This document shows, piece by piece, positions 30,600-40,463 of a stretch of 64,000 nucleotides of DNA. A program made the translations under genes and the position numbers. Source of the stretch: Alternaria dauci (Eukaryota > Ascomycota > Dothideomycetes > Pleosporales > Pleosporaceae); NCBI RefSeq assembly GCF_042100115.1, contig NC_091275.1:3378402-3442401 (forward strand). The letters are read 5' to 3'. How positions within the stretch are numbered: position 1 is the first letter of the stretch; every line of letters starts with the position of its first letter. Below the pieces are notes generated by a model that saw only the letters and a program-made list of their open reading frames with translations, did no database searches and was not told the origin of the DNA.

Positions 30600-33500
30600 T
30601 CAGTCTTGCGCCTTTATCGTGCTCTGAAAATAGCCTTTAGCTTGGAGGTTCTTGACTATCCTCATGTCAATGGTGTCTCGGCATCCTTGAGGGGCAGTAG
30701 TTGTCAGCCATTCAACGAAGACTTCGGCGAACCTCGTATTAATGCGATGTTGGCGTTTCGCAGCCTGTTCAGCAATATGCGCGTTACTCTGAGGCTCAAG
30801 ACCATGCAAGATGTTGCCCTCTGTAAGCGATATTGACTGACACATCGCGCCCGTTGCACCCACGAGAATATAGACGCCATCGTCGACCTTGCCGCCCCCC
30901 TCATCCCAGACCTTCTTCCACTTGGGTACTTCCTTGTCCCGTGTCACGGCGTTGTAGGCATGAACAACGTGTTTCTCTCCAAACGTTTGGCAGATGTAAG
31001 CGTAGATCAGAGCACGTGACAATGTCGAGCTCGCGAGTACGACGTACTTGGCTCTGTACTCTAGGGTTTCTCCTTGGTGTGCGCGAGGACGGGGATGGGG
31101 AATGGTCGTCTTCTTGTTGCGTAGCTCTTCCAACGTCTTGTGAATGTATGCGACCTTGGCTGAGCCCTTGCAAGCCTCCAATGCAATGTCCCAGATGAAT
31201 GAGTGTCGAATTGTGTCGCTGTTCACAAGAGCTGTGCGGAGGTTTTCGTTGTTATTACTGAGACTGCGGTGAGGGTCGAGGATCCGATCTCCGATAAGCT
31301 GGTCGGCATCCCAATTGTTGATTGCGGCCATAAGGTTAGGAAAGATGCTGACATGTCGCGCAATGCGGTAGGCCTCGGAGTCTGCGACTGCGCCTGGGGG
31401 CATGGTGGGCTTGGACTTCTTGCTGCTCTCTCCCCCTTGGTCTTCCCAGGCCTCCACTTCCTTCTCGTAATGCTGTTTGACCGCGGCTAGCACGCGAGAC
31501 TCTTCTTGTTCCACGTTAGCGAAGTAACACGCATCGTGCTGCAGATACGTGAAGTTGACAGTAAGCTTTGCTGTGACAACGTTGAGGGGTTTGCGCCAGG
31601 GATCCAGACTGTCGGTGTCGCGCATTATGAAACACCACCGAACCATGTCCCGAAAATTGTTCAGCATGTCCTTGATCTCGCCGGACTGGAGTTGCTTGTC
31701 GAGCGCGGACTGTACTTTGTTCTTTTCCTTCTCGGTTTTACAACGCTGCATCCCGTCGTGATACTTCTTGTAGCTATTGAGGAGCTTTCTCCACACTGCA
31801 GTACAATCTACCCCTTTCAAATTGGCTAAAGCTTTGGCGCCTGGATCGGTGGACTGCTTTTGTACTAACCGCTGGATCACGTGGTCGGCGAATCCTAACA
31901 CCAGGTCGACCCCGTTCGTGAGAGCTGTGCCCGTCTGACCTACTATACCAGTACGATGATCATTGGGCCTGTAGTCCAAAATGGGGTCGATGATGTGGGT
32001 GTAGGTTTGAGTTTTTGTACCCGGGGCGGTATGCAGCTCGTCGACCATGATTATTGCAGCGCAACCAACGAATGTGACCAACCACACCTCGACCCTCACA
32101 CCTTTGTCGTCTGTCCATATTTGCATGCGACGAGCCTGCCAAGGGCCGAGACCATCAAGCGCAGGCAATCGTGAAGTGTCCATATGCGTCTTGGCGCACA
32201 GGCTCAGCTGTGCTCTCAACGCCGCCCTCTTCTTAGTATGCCTCTTGTCGGTCTTTTCTAACTGTTGTTTTAGCCTCTTGTACTGAGGGGGCGCAGAGGT
32301 ATCGACAAGCGTGCCAAAGATCTTCGTCTTCCAAGACTCGCGAGTTGAGACTATCAAGAACCTAACGCTCGTCTTTTGAGGTCTGAAGTCCGATGTCTCA
32401 GGGACGCTGTTTGCCCATTCCTTAGTCGGGTTGTTCAACTTCCACACCTTGTTGTACTCCCCATAGGCCAATCGTGATTTCAACCAGTTAGGGCGACGGT
32501 TGACTTCATCCCACTCTTTTGGTGTCATGCTAGAGTAGATGCTGTTCTTCGCACCGCCATAACGCTGTACAATCTCTTCGCCCGTACCGTGCAAGACTAT
32601 CAGCTTCGGTGGCTTGTACTCTGATCCTTGAGCCAAGTGGGCGCTGCCACCCATGATCATACGCCATGCTTGTACCAATGTTTCAAGGCCTGCTGCACTC
32701 GCAACAAAGTAGGTGCATCCAAACAGATTCGGCGTCTCTATCTCGTCTCCGTTCGATTTGAGAGCAGTGTAGGGGAAGTCTGGCGTCGCGCTGATGCCGA
32801 GGCGCTGGTACGATCTAGCAAAATTGAGATACCATATGAGGACATCGGTGATCGTCTTGCCCATGCCCATGTCGTCGGCGATGACAAGTGCTCCTCGGTC
32901 GCCGGCGAGGACATCCAAGCCATCCTTGGCGCCGACCAACTGATGGGGTAGCGGGTGGAAATCTGGGTTTAAGCCGACCCCAGTTCCGAGGTTGATCTGG
33001 TCGCCTTTGAGGTCGTCGAGCGCAAGGCCGAAGGTTTGCGCGGCTAAGTCCCACAAGTCTATGTTCGACTTTTGCGCGTGCGCAAAAGCAGACATACCAT
33101 CCATCTTCACCTTCATAGTGCTCGAGAAATGCGCGTTTGCCTGGGTCTTAGCTTGTTCGTTCAATGGGGGTTGTTCCGGTTCGCCTTCGTCTAACATGCA
33201 TTCTTCTAGCACCTCTTCATCGTCTACGAGAATGTCCATGTTGTTACTAGACTCGCTGTCACTAGAATCGCTGCTACCACTATCGTCGCTGATATGTATT
33301 GGGTCGTCTAGTCCGCTACCGTGGTAGCTATTAGAAGGGAAGGTCTCGACAAACTTGAGAAAGGACTTAGGTGCGCTGGACGGTGGTTTGGCAGGTCTGG
33401 CGAGCGGTAGCAGATTCACGGGTGTGAACGACGAGGGTTGAAGTGTGCGGGGGAAGGCGATGCTGTTATTCCTGGACATGTATGACGAGAACGGACCTAC

Positions 33501-34961
33501 AGGATGCTGCTTGTGTGCGCTGTTGCTAGGTGTGGATTCTTCCCTCGACCAGGATAATGGATGTATGTTGGCCGCCAAATCTAGTATCTCCTTGAGTGTC
33601 TTGGGTGTAAGCTCCTTACTTTCCGGTGGGACGGCTTCGGAGGAGGCAACTTGCATGTGGGTGGCATCTTGTTGCTGGTCACCTTGCACCTCTGCTGGCG
33701 GGGCGGGCTCGGAGGAGGCAACTTGCATGTGGGTGGCATCTTGTTGCTGACCATCTTGCACCTCTGCTGGCGGGGCGGGCTCGGAGGAGGCAACTTGCAT
33801 GTGGGTGGCATCTTGTTGCTGGTCACCTTGCACCTCTGCTGGCGGGGCGGGCTCGGAGGAGGCAACTTGCATGTGGGTGGCATCTTGTTGCTGACCATCT
33901 TGCACCTCTGCTGGCGGGGCGGGCTCGGAGGAGGCAACTTGCATGTGGGTGGCATCTTGTTGCTGGTCACCTTGCACCTCTGCTGGCGGGGCGGGCTCGG
34001 AGGAGGCAACTTGCATGTGGGTGGCATCTTGTTGCTGACCATCTTGCACCTCTGCTGGCGGGACGACTTTGGAGGAGGCAACTTGCGTGTCGGTTACGTT
34101 CAATCTAACCGTCGTGACAAACACTACGGCTGTGCCAGCTGGGATTTCTCGCATAGCAAAGTTGAATCCACCTTGGCTTCCAATTCCGATATGCTGATTT
34201 GCTCTTGGAGCGATAAACAAGCGGCCCTTGAAGTCGAATCCATCGAGTCCTAGGCCTTGCGCAGTTTCGTAGCATTGCTCAGCTTCGTCGCGTAGTTTTT
34301 CCCAGTTGGGGATGCCCTCCCAACATATGTCACTGAATTCGACCATGCTGACTACTTCGCTGATCTCTCCATCCTTTACGGCGCATATATGTACCTGTGT
34401 GTCGAGATTTGAAGCGGTTGGCATGGGAGGATTAGCAGGCTTGTCGTTGTTCGGAGTAGGCGTGAATCCTGTAGGAACGGTTCTGGATCGAGAGCGCTTA
34501 GGTGGGTGGTCTTTGGAGTTGTGCGTTGATTCTGGCGATAACTCGCGCTTTTGGAGTGTAGAGGTTGCCGTCAAGGGGTTGGGGGTTGGGGCTTTAGCAT
34601 GGTCGCCTTCCGCTTTACGCTTCCTCAGGCGATTGAGAGAATGTGTGATCAACTTGCTAATCGCCATTGTCCTCCACGCCTTGGGTTCGTTGCGGAAGTC
34701 GGGTACGGACTTCCAGACCAGGGCGTGTAGGTTCTTGTTCAGGTCTTCATTGGCAGTGTCGCTGAGCTTTGCTGCACCTCGATTGCGTGCATCGGGGTAG
34801 TTGTCCACAAGAATCTTGTCAATCGTCCTGGCTATCTCCTTTTGTCTGGTGGCGTCGTCGATGCCGAAGCCGCGGAAGATCTCTGTTTGGTTCCCCGAGT
34901 AGCTAAGGGAGCTGGGGTCGCCTGCCGGTGGATGGGCGGGTGACTGCGTGTTATCGTCCAT
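30600..34961 (-). CDS. SNF2-like helicase/ATPase, about 1,453 residues, intronless
   Basis: The start is taken as ATG 34961 (MDDNTQSPAHPPAG); the frame stays open upstream to 35,474 only by chance. Superfamily-2 motifs in order are: ADDMGMGKT (motif I, about residue 700), MVDELHT (motif II, about 974), GQTGTAL (motif III), and near the C-terminus LASSTLSRALIYAY and QHRINTR (motif VI, about 1,404). The order and the DxMGxGKT form fit Snf2/Rad54-type ATPases that move along DNA, although motif II is DELH rather than DEAH. The N-terminal third is disordered with six 22-residue repeats (33,640-34,050). It is divergent from the SF1 helicase gene. It looks intact; its substrate or target is unknown. 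Confidence 0.85.
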   Translation of the reverse strand: MDDNTQSPAHPPAGDPSSLSYSGNQTEIFRGFGIDDATRQKEIARTIDKILVDNYPDARNRGAAKLSDTANEDLNKNLHALVWKSVPDFRNEPKAWRTMAISKLITHSLNRLRKRKAEGDHAKAPTPNPLTATSTLQKRELSPESTHNSKDHPPKRSRSRTVPTGFTPTPNNDKPANPPMPTASNLDTQVHICAVKDGEISEVVSMVEFSDICWEGIPNWEKLRDEAEQCYETAQGLGLDGFDFKGRLFIAPRANQHIGIGSQGGFNFAMREIPAGTAVVFVTTVRLNVTDTQVASSKVVPPAEVQDGQQQDATHMQVASSEPAPPAEVQGDQQQDATHMQVASSEPAPPAEVQDGQQQDATHMQVASSEPAPPAEVQGDQQQDATHMQVASSEPAPPAEVQDGQQQDATHMQVASSEPAPPAEVQGDQQQDATHMQVASSEAVPPESKELTPKTLKEILDLAANIHPLSWSREESTPSNSAHKQHPVGPFSSYMSRNNSIAFPRTLQPSSFTPVNLLPLARPAKPPSSAPKSFLKFVETFPSNSYHGSGLDDPIHISDDSGSSDSSDSESSNNMDILVDDEEVLEECMLDEGEPEQPPLNEQAKTQANAHFSSTMKVKMDGMSAFAHAQKSNIDLWDLAAQTFGLALDDLKGDQINLGTGVGLNPDFHPLPHQLVGAKDGLDVLAGDRGALVIADDMGMGKTITDVLIWYLNFARSYQRLGISATPDFPYTALKSNGDEIETPNLFGCTYFVASAAGLETLVQAWRMIMGGSAHLAQGSEYKPPKLIVLHGTGEEIVQRYGGAKNSIYSSMTPKEWDEVNRRPNWLKSRLAYGEYNKVWKLNNPTKEWANSVPETSDFRPQKTSVRFLIVSTRESWKTKIFGTLVDTSAPPQYKRLKQQLEKTDKRHTKKRAALRAQLSLCAKTHMDTSRLPALDGLGPWQARRMQIWTDDKGVRVEVWLVTFVGCAAIIMVDELHTAPGTKTQTYTHIIDPILDYRPNDHRTGIVGQTGTALTNGVDLVLGFADHVIQRLVQKQSTDPGAKALANLKGVDCTAVWRKLLNSYKKYHDGMQRCKTEKEKNKVQSALDKQLQSGEIKDMLNNFRDMVRWCFIMRDTDSLDPWRKPLNVVTAKLTVNFTYLQHDACYFANVEQEESRVLAAVKQHYEKEVEAWEDQGGESSKKSKPTMPPGAVADSEAYRIARHVSIFPNLMAAINNWDADQLIGDRILDPHRSLSNNNENLRTALVNSDTIRHSFIWDIALEACKGSAKVAYIHKTLEELRNKKTTIPHPRPRAHQGETLEYRAKYVVLASSTLSRALIYAYICQTFGEKHVVHAYNAVTRDKEVPKWKKVWDEGGGKVDDGVYILVGATGAMCQSISLTEGNILHGLEPQSNAHIAEQAAKRQHRINTRFAEVFVEWLTTTAPQGCRDTIDMRIVKNLQAKGYFQSTIKAQD
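33640..34050 (-). repeat. 66-bp coding repeat, six units in three alternating pairs
   Basis: Within the SNF2-like gene a 22-residue unit (DATHMQVASSEPAPPAEVQ plus DGQ or GDQ and QQ) is repeated six times. The units alternate strictly between DGQQQ and GDQQQ, so the true period is 132 bp repeated three times, meaning pairs rather than single units were duplicated last. All six reading frames are nearly free of stops here, giving false ORFs on both strands. Confidence 0.85.
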
Positions 34962-36071
34962 CCTAGTCACCCGTGGTAGAAGGTGTATGCAGGTTGACGA
35001 TGCTGCGGTACGTGGTGGGTGGGTGGTGTTGCGGCGAGCGTCGCAACGTTCGTGTTGTGGCAACATGCGCGAGGAAACAGCCGGAGAGCGGTGAAAAGTG
35101 AAAGGGGAAGCTCCCAGTAATTTTAGCCTCGTCGCCCGTACTGAGCCTAGTAGAACGATGACCAGGAGTAGGGCATAGTATAGCCACCCGGTTCTGGCGT
35201 GAGCGCTCACTGTTGAGCATTGCGGGTACAGCGCACAAGACTCTGACGCGGGCTCACGTTGCGTACGCGCGAAACAGAGAAAGTTGATAAAAGATATGGG
35301 GATCACCCGAGTGTATAGAAAGCGAGCAGAGGGAGAAGAGAGACAAGGAGCAGGGAAAGTAGGGAGAGACATGGGGATCACCCAAACGCAGTTCTGGCCG
35401 TCATCGTGAACTGAATCGAGCATAGAAGTTGATAGAACCAAACAAAAGAAAGCGAAAAGAGATATGGGGATCACCCAGCCGTAGGACTAACTGTAGTCGC
35501 GAAGGAGAGAGCCAAGACGTAGCCGGCTACACGCTGCGCATTGCTGTGGCCTTGACGCTCGCTAGATCTCCCATTCACCTTGGCATGTCCTCGCTTATTT
35601 GTATGGCCGGTCCGATAGTTATCTTCCTATTGCCCAAAGGTCGACTGGCTGTCCACTTCTGTCTCTTGGTACCAACTTGTAGAACTCGGGTGATCCCCAT
35701 ATCCTCTTCGCGTCCCTATCGTTCTCCATCCAATCCTTCTTTTCACGTGTCTTTATCTTGCTCCTCGCTTCCTCACGCACAACCCAAGGTGAGCAACGCA
35801 AAATTTGCTTGGCGTTAGCGTCTCTCGCGCTCGCGCTACCTAGTCCTGCACAAATAACACTTTCCTCCACACCAACTACTTGACACCTTCCCCGAATTGC
35901 TTCTCTTGAAAGCAAACCACTCTCAACGTCGATATCTCTACCTACCCATTGACCCTTGTCGGTAAGTTGTTGTGGCCTCCTGTTCCGCTGATCGATTGCT
36001 AACGATGTGCTGTCCGTATAGAAACAAAGTCTCACCTACCGTTGAAACTCTGTTTTTGCATATCGTCCAGC
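34962..36071. promoter_or_regulatory. Shared divergent promoter with four copies of a 13-bp motif
   Basis: The 1.1 kb between the two helicase start codons contains ATGGGGATCACCC at 35296-35308, 35371-35383 and 35464-35476, and its reverse complement at 35688-35700. Two plus-oriented copies and the inverted copy are extended by GAT/ATC (GATATGGGG...). Spacing of the first three is 75 and 93 bp. The region also has CT-rich stretches before the SF1 gene. Repetition of an exact 13-mer in both orientations between divergent genes suggests a binding site for a common regulator; no regulator is identified. Confidence 0.6.
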
Positions 36072-39000
36072 ATGGCCGACCAGTCTGTCATGCACTACAT
36101 GGTCAATGACCGGCCGACGTCGGCGCCGCATGATACAGAAGTCTACGACCAGGGCATTGCTGTCTTGGAGGCACCCGGCAAAGACTCTGTCCAGCTCGGA
36201 GGCCTTCCCGACGCCCCTGACCGAGAGAAGCACGCCTGCTTCACCTGCAAAGAACCAGGCCACAGGGCCAAAGATTGCCCCAAGAAGCTCGAACAGCAAG
36301 CGTGTTCCAACTGCGGCGAGGTTGGCCATGTCTACCGCGACTGTCCCACGAACGAGTGCTTCAACTGCGGTGGTCACGGGCACCTCTCCAAGCAATGCCC
36401 TAGTGAGCCAGCAGCAGACCAGGGCCCTAGGTGCAACGGCTGTAACCGTCTCGGCCACGTTGCCTCGGATTGCTTCTATCCCCAGCCGATCAAAACCCGC
36501 AAGTTTCGTGCTCCTAAGGAGGACGCCTCCAAGGAGGACGTCTCCAAGGATGGCAAAGACGAGCTTCCTCCTGCCCAAACCATGGCCCCACCACTGGATA
36601 AACCTAGCTTCACAACAAAGTTATTCACTCGGAAGATCCCTCACTATGTCTCCTCCGTTAGTGTAGAGATGGATATTTCCTATCCGAGCGACGACGCTAG
36701 TATCACCCTCCGTGGCCACGCTCATCGGGCAGCCTCCATTACCCTGACAGCCCACAACATCGTCAACTGCACTGTACTTCCCATGAAGATCACCGATGAG
36801 TTCTTCACCTCAAGGGTTTCCCAAGAAGATGTTAAGCGAGCTGCTAGTAAGCTTGCACTCAGCGAACTAGGGATGCTCCTACACTTCCGCTTCGACCTCC
36901 AAACCGAACAACCTGACGGACAACCTCTGAACTCCCGCCCCCTCTACGGATTGGGGTTCTTCTCCCACCAGAACTTTGGGATCTTCGATGAAGTCATCCA
37001 TCGTGCTCGCGATATCCTCGAGAATGGCGGCGAGGGCACCGTGCTGCACTTCTTCACGGTCGCCACAGAGTCAGCACAAGAGCGCATGGATACCGTGTAC
37101 AAAGAGATGCAAGCTCAATACAAGAACGACCCGATTCTGCTCTACTGGAAGGACTGTCGTGTCAACCCTCAGACTGGCATGGAGATCTCTGTCGACAAGC
37201 AGCCGAAAGGATTCAAGGTCCCTCCCCAGTGGGCATTCCAGAACAACACACAGTACGTCACCGTGCACTACCAGAACCTTGTCCACGAACTGCGCAAGGC
37301 CGCCAAGCAGAAGGGTTTCGAGATCACCGACACCAAGATTATGAAGGTTCGCGGCGGCGGTGACCGGTTATACTACGCCGAGCTCAGGGTACCAGAGGGC
37401 GCCAGCTACCGCGAGGGCGCCTTCGTGGACATCCAGTTCAGTCCCTACCAGGAGCAAGCGGACACCTGGCGATTTGAGATCAAACCGTCCGCAGGCATCA
37501 CGCCCGCTAGCTACATAGGCGGCTTTCTCTACCGCCCTCGCTTGGGTGCATCCTTCGCCGAGCAGCCCCTGTTCAAGGAGGGCGTTCACTACAGCTGTGC
37601 ATTTAACTATCGTACTTTGCCTGAAGCTGAAGAGGCATTGCGTAAGCTTCGCGGCATCTACGTCTTTGCTCGCTTGAACCCTGCCACCGTGGGAATCAAG
37701 CGCCAGATCAACGCCCTTAACCATTACTTCCGAGGCGGCGATGCCTTTAGCGATGTCACTCAAATCCTCCACAACTCCTACCTTCGCTTCCCAGACGACA
37801 AGATCGTGGACTACTTCGCCGGCATGTTCGCGTATTTGGGAGACAACGGTGCTAAGGACAGCATCATGGAGCGTCTGAACCGCTCACTCCAACCCGACGT
37901 TTTGCAGAAGCTTCGCGCCCTTGCCGGTGGTGTAGCGCTCATCCAAGGTCCTGGTGGCGTTGGCAAGACACGCATCATCGAGGCTCTGGCTGTTGCGCAC
38001 TACGAGGCTCAACAAACTGGCGTTATCCATGGCCTTGGTCGCCTTGCTGCTTTCTGGGTCACGTCGCCGTTGAACAAGCAGCTCGACGACGCTATGCTCA
38101 GGATCTACACGGCCTGCCTAGAGCGACGGAAGGAGCTCAAGGCCGCTGGCATCCAGGCACGTTTCCCTATCGTAATCCGACGCCATATGAAAGAGACGGA
38201 GACAGCGGTTGTTCGCAAGGAGTCCGAAGCTGCTCGCAACGTCCTGCTAAAGAACGAGAAGCCGCCCTACTTTGAATACATCGAAGAAGAGCACTTCACC
38301 AAGGACCAGCTGAAAGAGCAGGCAGCGGCTTACCAGGAGAAGTCCAGTGAAGACAGGCGGACCATGGCGTTCCTTGACGCACTGACAGTGGACTCGCAAT
38401 TCCGCATCCTTCTTGAGACGTCCGAGACAAAGTCGTCTTTCACCGACAAGCGACTTCAGTTGGAAATGCTGTCGGAGGGTGCGTGGGTTCTGCGCCTCGC
38501 CGGAGTGCCGGAGCGTAATGCCGATACGAACGAGTTAGTGGTACACGAAATCGCCCAACCAAAAAAGTACCGCGATTTCCGTTTTCAGCTCGACCTCTAT
38601 GCTTCAGGCCAAGAATTCGACGCCGATGACATGCGCCGACTGACTGCTCTCACCAACGAGATCATTAGGGACCTCGCTCAACTGGCCGTAGCCATTGGCA
38701 TGACCTCCGACGTAATCTCGCAGCCGCGTACTCATACGCTCGAGCAGCCGTATGCCGTTCATCACGACGAGGCTGGCAAGTCAAGCGAGTCAAGCACGCT
38801 CGCTCCTCTCGTGTACACGCACGCCTATAATAACGAGGGCCCGCTGATGGTCGAGCGCAAGGCCATAACACCCCACCTGTTCTTCGGCGATATCCATCAG
38901 CCAAAGCCTTCTGCTGCCGGTGGTTCGGAGGAACGTCACGTCTTCAGTGATCAGCAGGACCTACCTTTCTTCCATCGTGCGATGCTAGGCGGCTGTACCA

Positions 39001-40463
39001 CTATTTACCTGCACACACAGTACCGCTTCAATTCCGACATCAACGCTCTCACCAACCACATCCTTCCTCGTGGCCGTATGGAAGTGGCCCCCGGGGTAGA
39101 TGACCGGGAAGAAAACATTCGCGCCATGGAGATCGCGATGGAGCAGTTCAACATTTCCTCCGGCCATCGCGTCATCTTCGTCAGCGTCAAAGGTAGCCAC
39201 GACATCGTCGGTGCCACCAAGTCTCGCTACAACAAGGACTTCATTCCCTATACCCTCCGGGCCGTCTGCAAGATGATCGCTGGCGGGTTTTCTGGTAAGC
39301 AGGTCGCTATCATCACCCCGTATGTAGCGCAAGTTGCCGCTATCCGCTTCGTATTGGCTAGATTCATGGAGCACTTAGCCAATCAGGTTGACGAGGAGGA
39401 GCTGTTCAAACTTAGCGTCCAGCTGCGAGACGTCGAAGTCTTCACAGTCGACAAAATGCAGGGCGCCGAGAAGGAAGGTATTGTATTCGACACCACCAAC
39501 GCTGGCGACCTCGGTTTCGTCAAGCATACCACACGAATGCTCCTAGCCGTTGGACGCGCGCGTTCCCTCCTCGTTATCGTTGGTAATCCTGTGAGCGTCC
39601 TCGCCGAATACACTGGTGCGACCGACAAGGACAAGCGGTACGTCAAGCTCGCCTACTACAAGGTTTGGAAATGGTGCCTAGACCGAAAATCCGCCATCCA
39701 ATTGCACGTTGATCCAGAATTGGCTCAAGGTTGGTGCGAGTTCAACCCCCCGTTCAATGTCGCCGAGCATATAGAGGCCTTCGCTGCGGGCTCTCAGGCC
39801 ACTGAAGAGCCCATAAAGATGTTTCCCGATGCCAACTACGGACCTCTCCCCACATTTTCCACAGCCTCCCCCGTCGACGGTGATGGAATTGATTTCTATT
39901 CCGGTGGAGATGACTGGAATCGGGATGACGCCAAGGACAAGCCAAATGATGATGGGGTTCCTTTCTATTCCGGTGGAGATGACTGGAATCGGGATGACGC
40001 CAAGGACAAGCCAAATGATGATGGGGTTCCTTTCTATTCCGGTGGAGATGACTGGAATCGGGATGACGCCAAGGACAAGCCAAATGATGATGGGATTCCT
40101 TTCTATTCCGGTGGAGATGACTGGAATCGGGATGACGCCAAGGACAAGCCAGAGGGTGAGGATCACGCCGACGATGGTGGAGACGAAGCCAAGGACAAGC
40201 CAGAGGGTGAGGATCACGCCGACGATGGTGGAGACGAAGCCAAGGACAAGCCAGAGGGTGAGGATCATGCCGACGATGGTGGAGACGAAGCCAAGGACAA
40301 GCCAGAGGGTGAGGATCACGCCGACGATGGTGGAGACGAAGCCAAGGACAAGCCAGAGGGTGAGGATCACGCTGACGATGATGAGGATCACGCCGGCAAT
40401 GATGAGGGTCACGGTGGAGATCAGTGCAGCAACGTAGCACACGACTGGAACCAGTACGATTGA
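36072..40463 (+). CDS. SF1 (Upf1-like) helicase with four CCHC zinc knuckles, about 1,463 residues
   Basis: The start is ATG 36072 (MADQSVMHYM). Four CX2CX4HX4C knuckles lie at about residues 56-69, 78-91, 96-109 and 121-134 (for example CFTCKEPGHRAKDC), pointing to single-stranded nucleic-acid binding. The helicase core has GPGGVGKT (motif I, about 626), HHDEAG (motif II, about 899), GDIHQPKP (motif III), QYRFNSDIN (motif IV-like), VDKMQGAEKEGIVF (motif V) and VGRARSLLVIVGNP (motif VI, about 1,160), as in Upf1/Dna2/Sen1-type enzymes. The tail (about 1,273-1,460) is repetitive and acidic. It has no introns. It is transcribed divergently from the SNF2-like gene, so the two are probably co-regulated. 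Zinc knuckles on an SF1 helicase would fit RNA or retroelement surveillance, but that is inference. Confidence 0.88.
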   Translation: MADQSVMHYMVNDRPTSAPHDTEVYDQGIAVLEAPGKDSVQLGGLPDAPDREKHACFTCKEPGHRAKDCPKKLEQQACSNCGEVGHVYRDCPTNECFNCGGHGHLSKQCPSEPAADQGPRCNGCNRLGHVASDCFYPQPIKTRKFRAPKEDASKEDVSKDGKDELPPAQTMAPPLDKPSFTTKLFTRKIPHYVSSVSVEMDISYPSDDASITLRGHAHRAASITLTAHNIVNCTVLPMKITDEFFTSRVSQEDVKRAASKLALSELGMLLHFRFDLQTEQPDGQPLNSRPLYGLGFFSHQNFGIFDEVIHRARDILENGGEGTVLHFFTVATESAQERMDTVYKEMQAQYKNDPILLYWKDCRVNPQTGMEISVDKQPKGFKVPPQWAFQNNTQYVTVHYQNLVHELRKAAKQKGFEITDTKIMKVRGGGDRLYYAELRVPEGASYREGAFVDIQFSPYQEQADTWRFEIKPSAGITPASYIGGFLYRPRLGASFAEQPLFKEGVHYSCAFNYRTLPEAEEALRKLRGIYVFARLNPATVGIKRQINALNHYFRGGDAFSDVTQILHNSYLRFPDDKIVDYFAGMFAYLGDNGAKDSIMERLNRSLQPDVLQKLRALAGGVALIQGPGGVGKTRIIEALAVAHYEAQQTGVIHGLGRLAAFWVTSPLNKQLDDAMLRIYTACLERRKELKAAGIQARFPIVIRRHMKETETAVVRKESEAARNVLLKNEKPPYFEYIEEEHFTKDQLKEQAAAYQEKSSEDRRTMAFLDALTVDSQFRILLETSETKSSFTDKRLQLEMLSEGAWVLRLAGVPERNADTNELVVHEIAQPKKYRDFRFQLDLYASGQEFDADDMRRLTALTNEIIRDLAQLAVAIGMTSDVISQPRTHTLEQPYAVHHDEAGKSSESSTLAPLVYTHAYNNEGPLMVERKAITPHLFFGDIHQPKPSAAGGSEERHVFSDQQDLPFFHRAMLGGCTTIYLHTQYRFNSDINALTNHILPRGRMEVAPGVDDREENIRAMEIAMEQFNISSGHRVIFVSVKGSHDIVGATKSRYNKDFIPYTLRAVCKMIAGGFSGKQVAIITPYVAQVAAIRFVLARFMEHLANQVDEEELFKLSVQLRDVEVFTVDKMQGAEKEGIVFDTTNAGDLGFVKHTTRMLLAVGRARSLLVIVGNPVSVLAEYTGATDKDKRYVKLAYYKVWKWCLDRKSAIQLHVDPELAQGWCEFNPPFNVAEHIEAFAAGSQATEEPIKMFPDANYGPLPTFSTASPVDGDGIDFYSGGDDWNRDDAKDKPNDDGVPFYSGGDDWNRDDAKDKPNDDGVPFYSGGDDWNRDDAKDKPNDDGIPFYSGGDDWNRDDAKDKPEGEDHADDGGDEAKDKPEGEDHADDGGDEAKDKPEGEDHADDGGDEAKDKPEGEDHADDGGDEAKDKPEGEDHADDDEDHAGNDEGHGGDQCSNVAHDWNQYD
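39886..40400 (+). repeat. Two coding tandem repeats in the helicase tail (69 bp x4, 51 bp x5)
   Basis: First, a 23-residue unit with FYSGGDDWNRDDAKDKP is repeated four times, then a 17-residue unit (EGEDHADDGGDEAKDKP) five times. The second unit shares the AKDKP ending with the first and probably derives from it. Units are almost identical at the DNA level, so copy number is likely variable among strains. The opposite strand is also open and gives false ORFs. Confidence 0.85.

Noticed and set aside
33581..34253. Long ORFs on the plus strand and alternate minus frame over the SNF2-like gene
   Set aside because: Shadow frames of the 66-bp coding repeat; no codon bias or domain outside the repeat.
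34962..35474. Upstream extension of the SNF2-like frame (171 codons)
   Set aside because: It contains the repeated 13-bp promoter motif, low-quality peptide and no domain; ATG 34961 is the better start.
39678..40442. 254- and 228-codon minus ORFs over the helicase tail
   Set aside because: Shadow frames of the 69- and 51-bp coding repeats.
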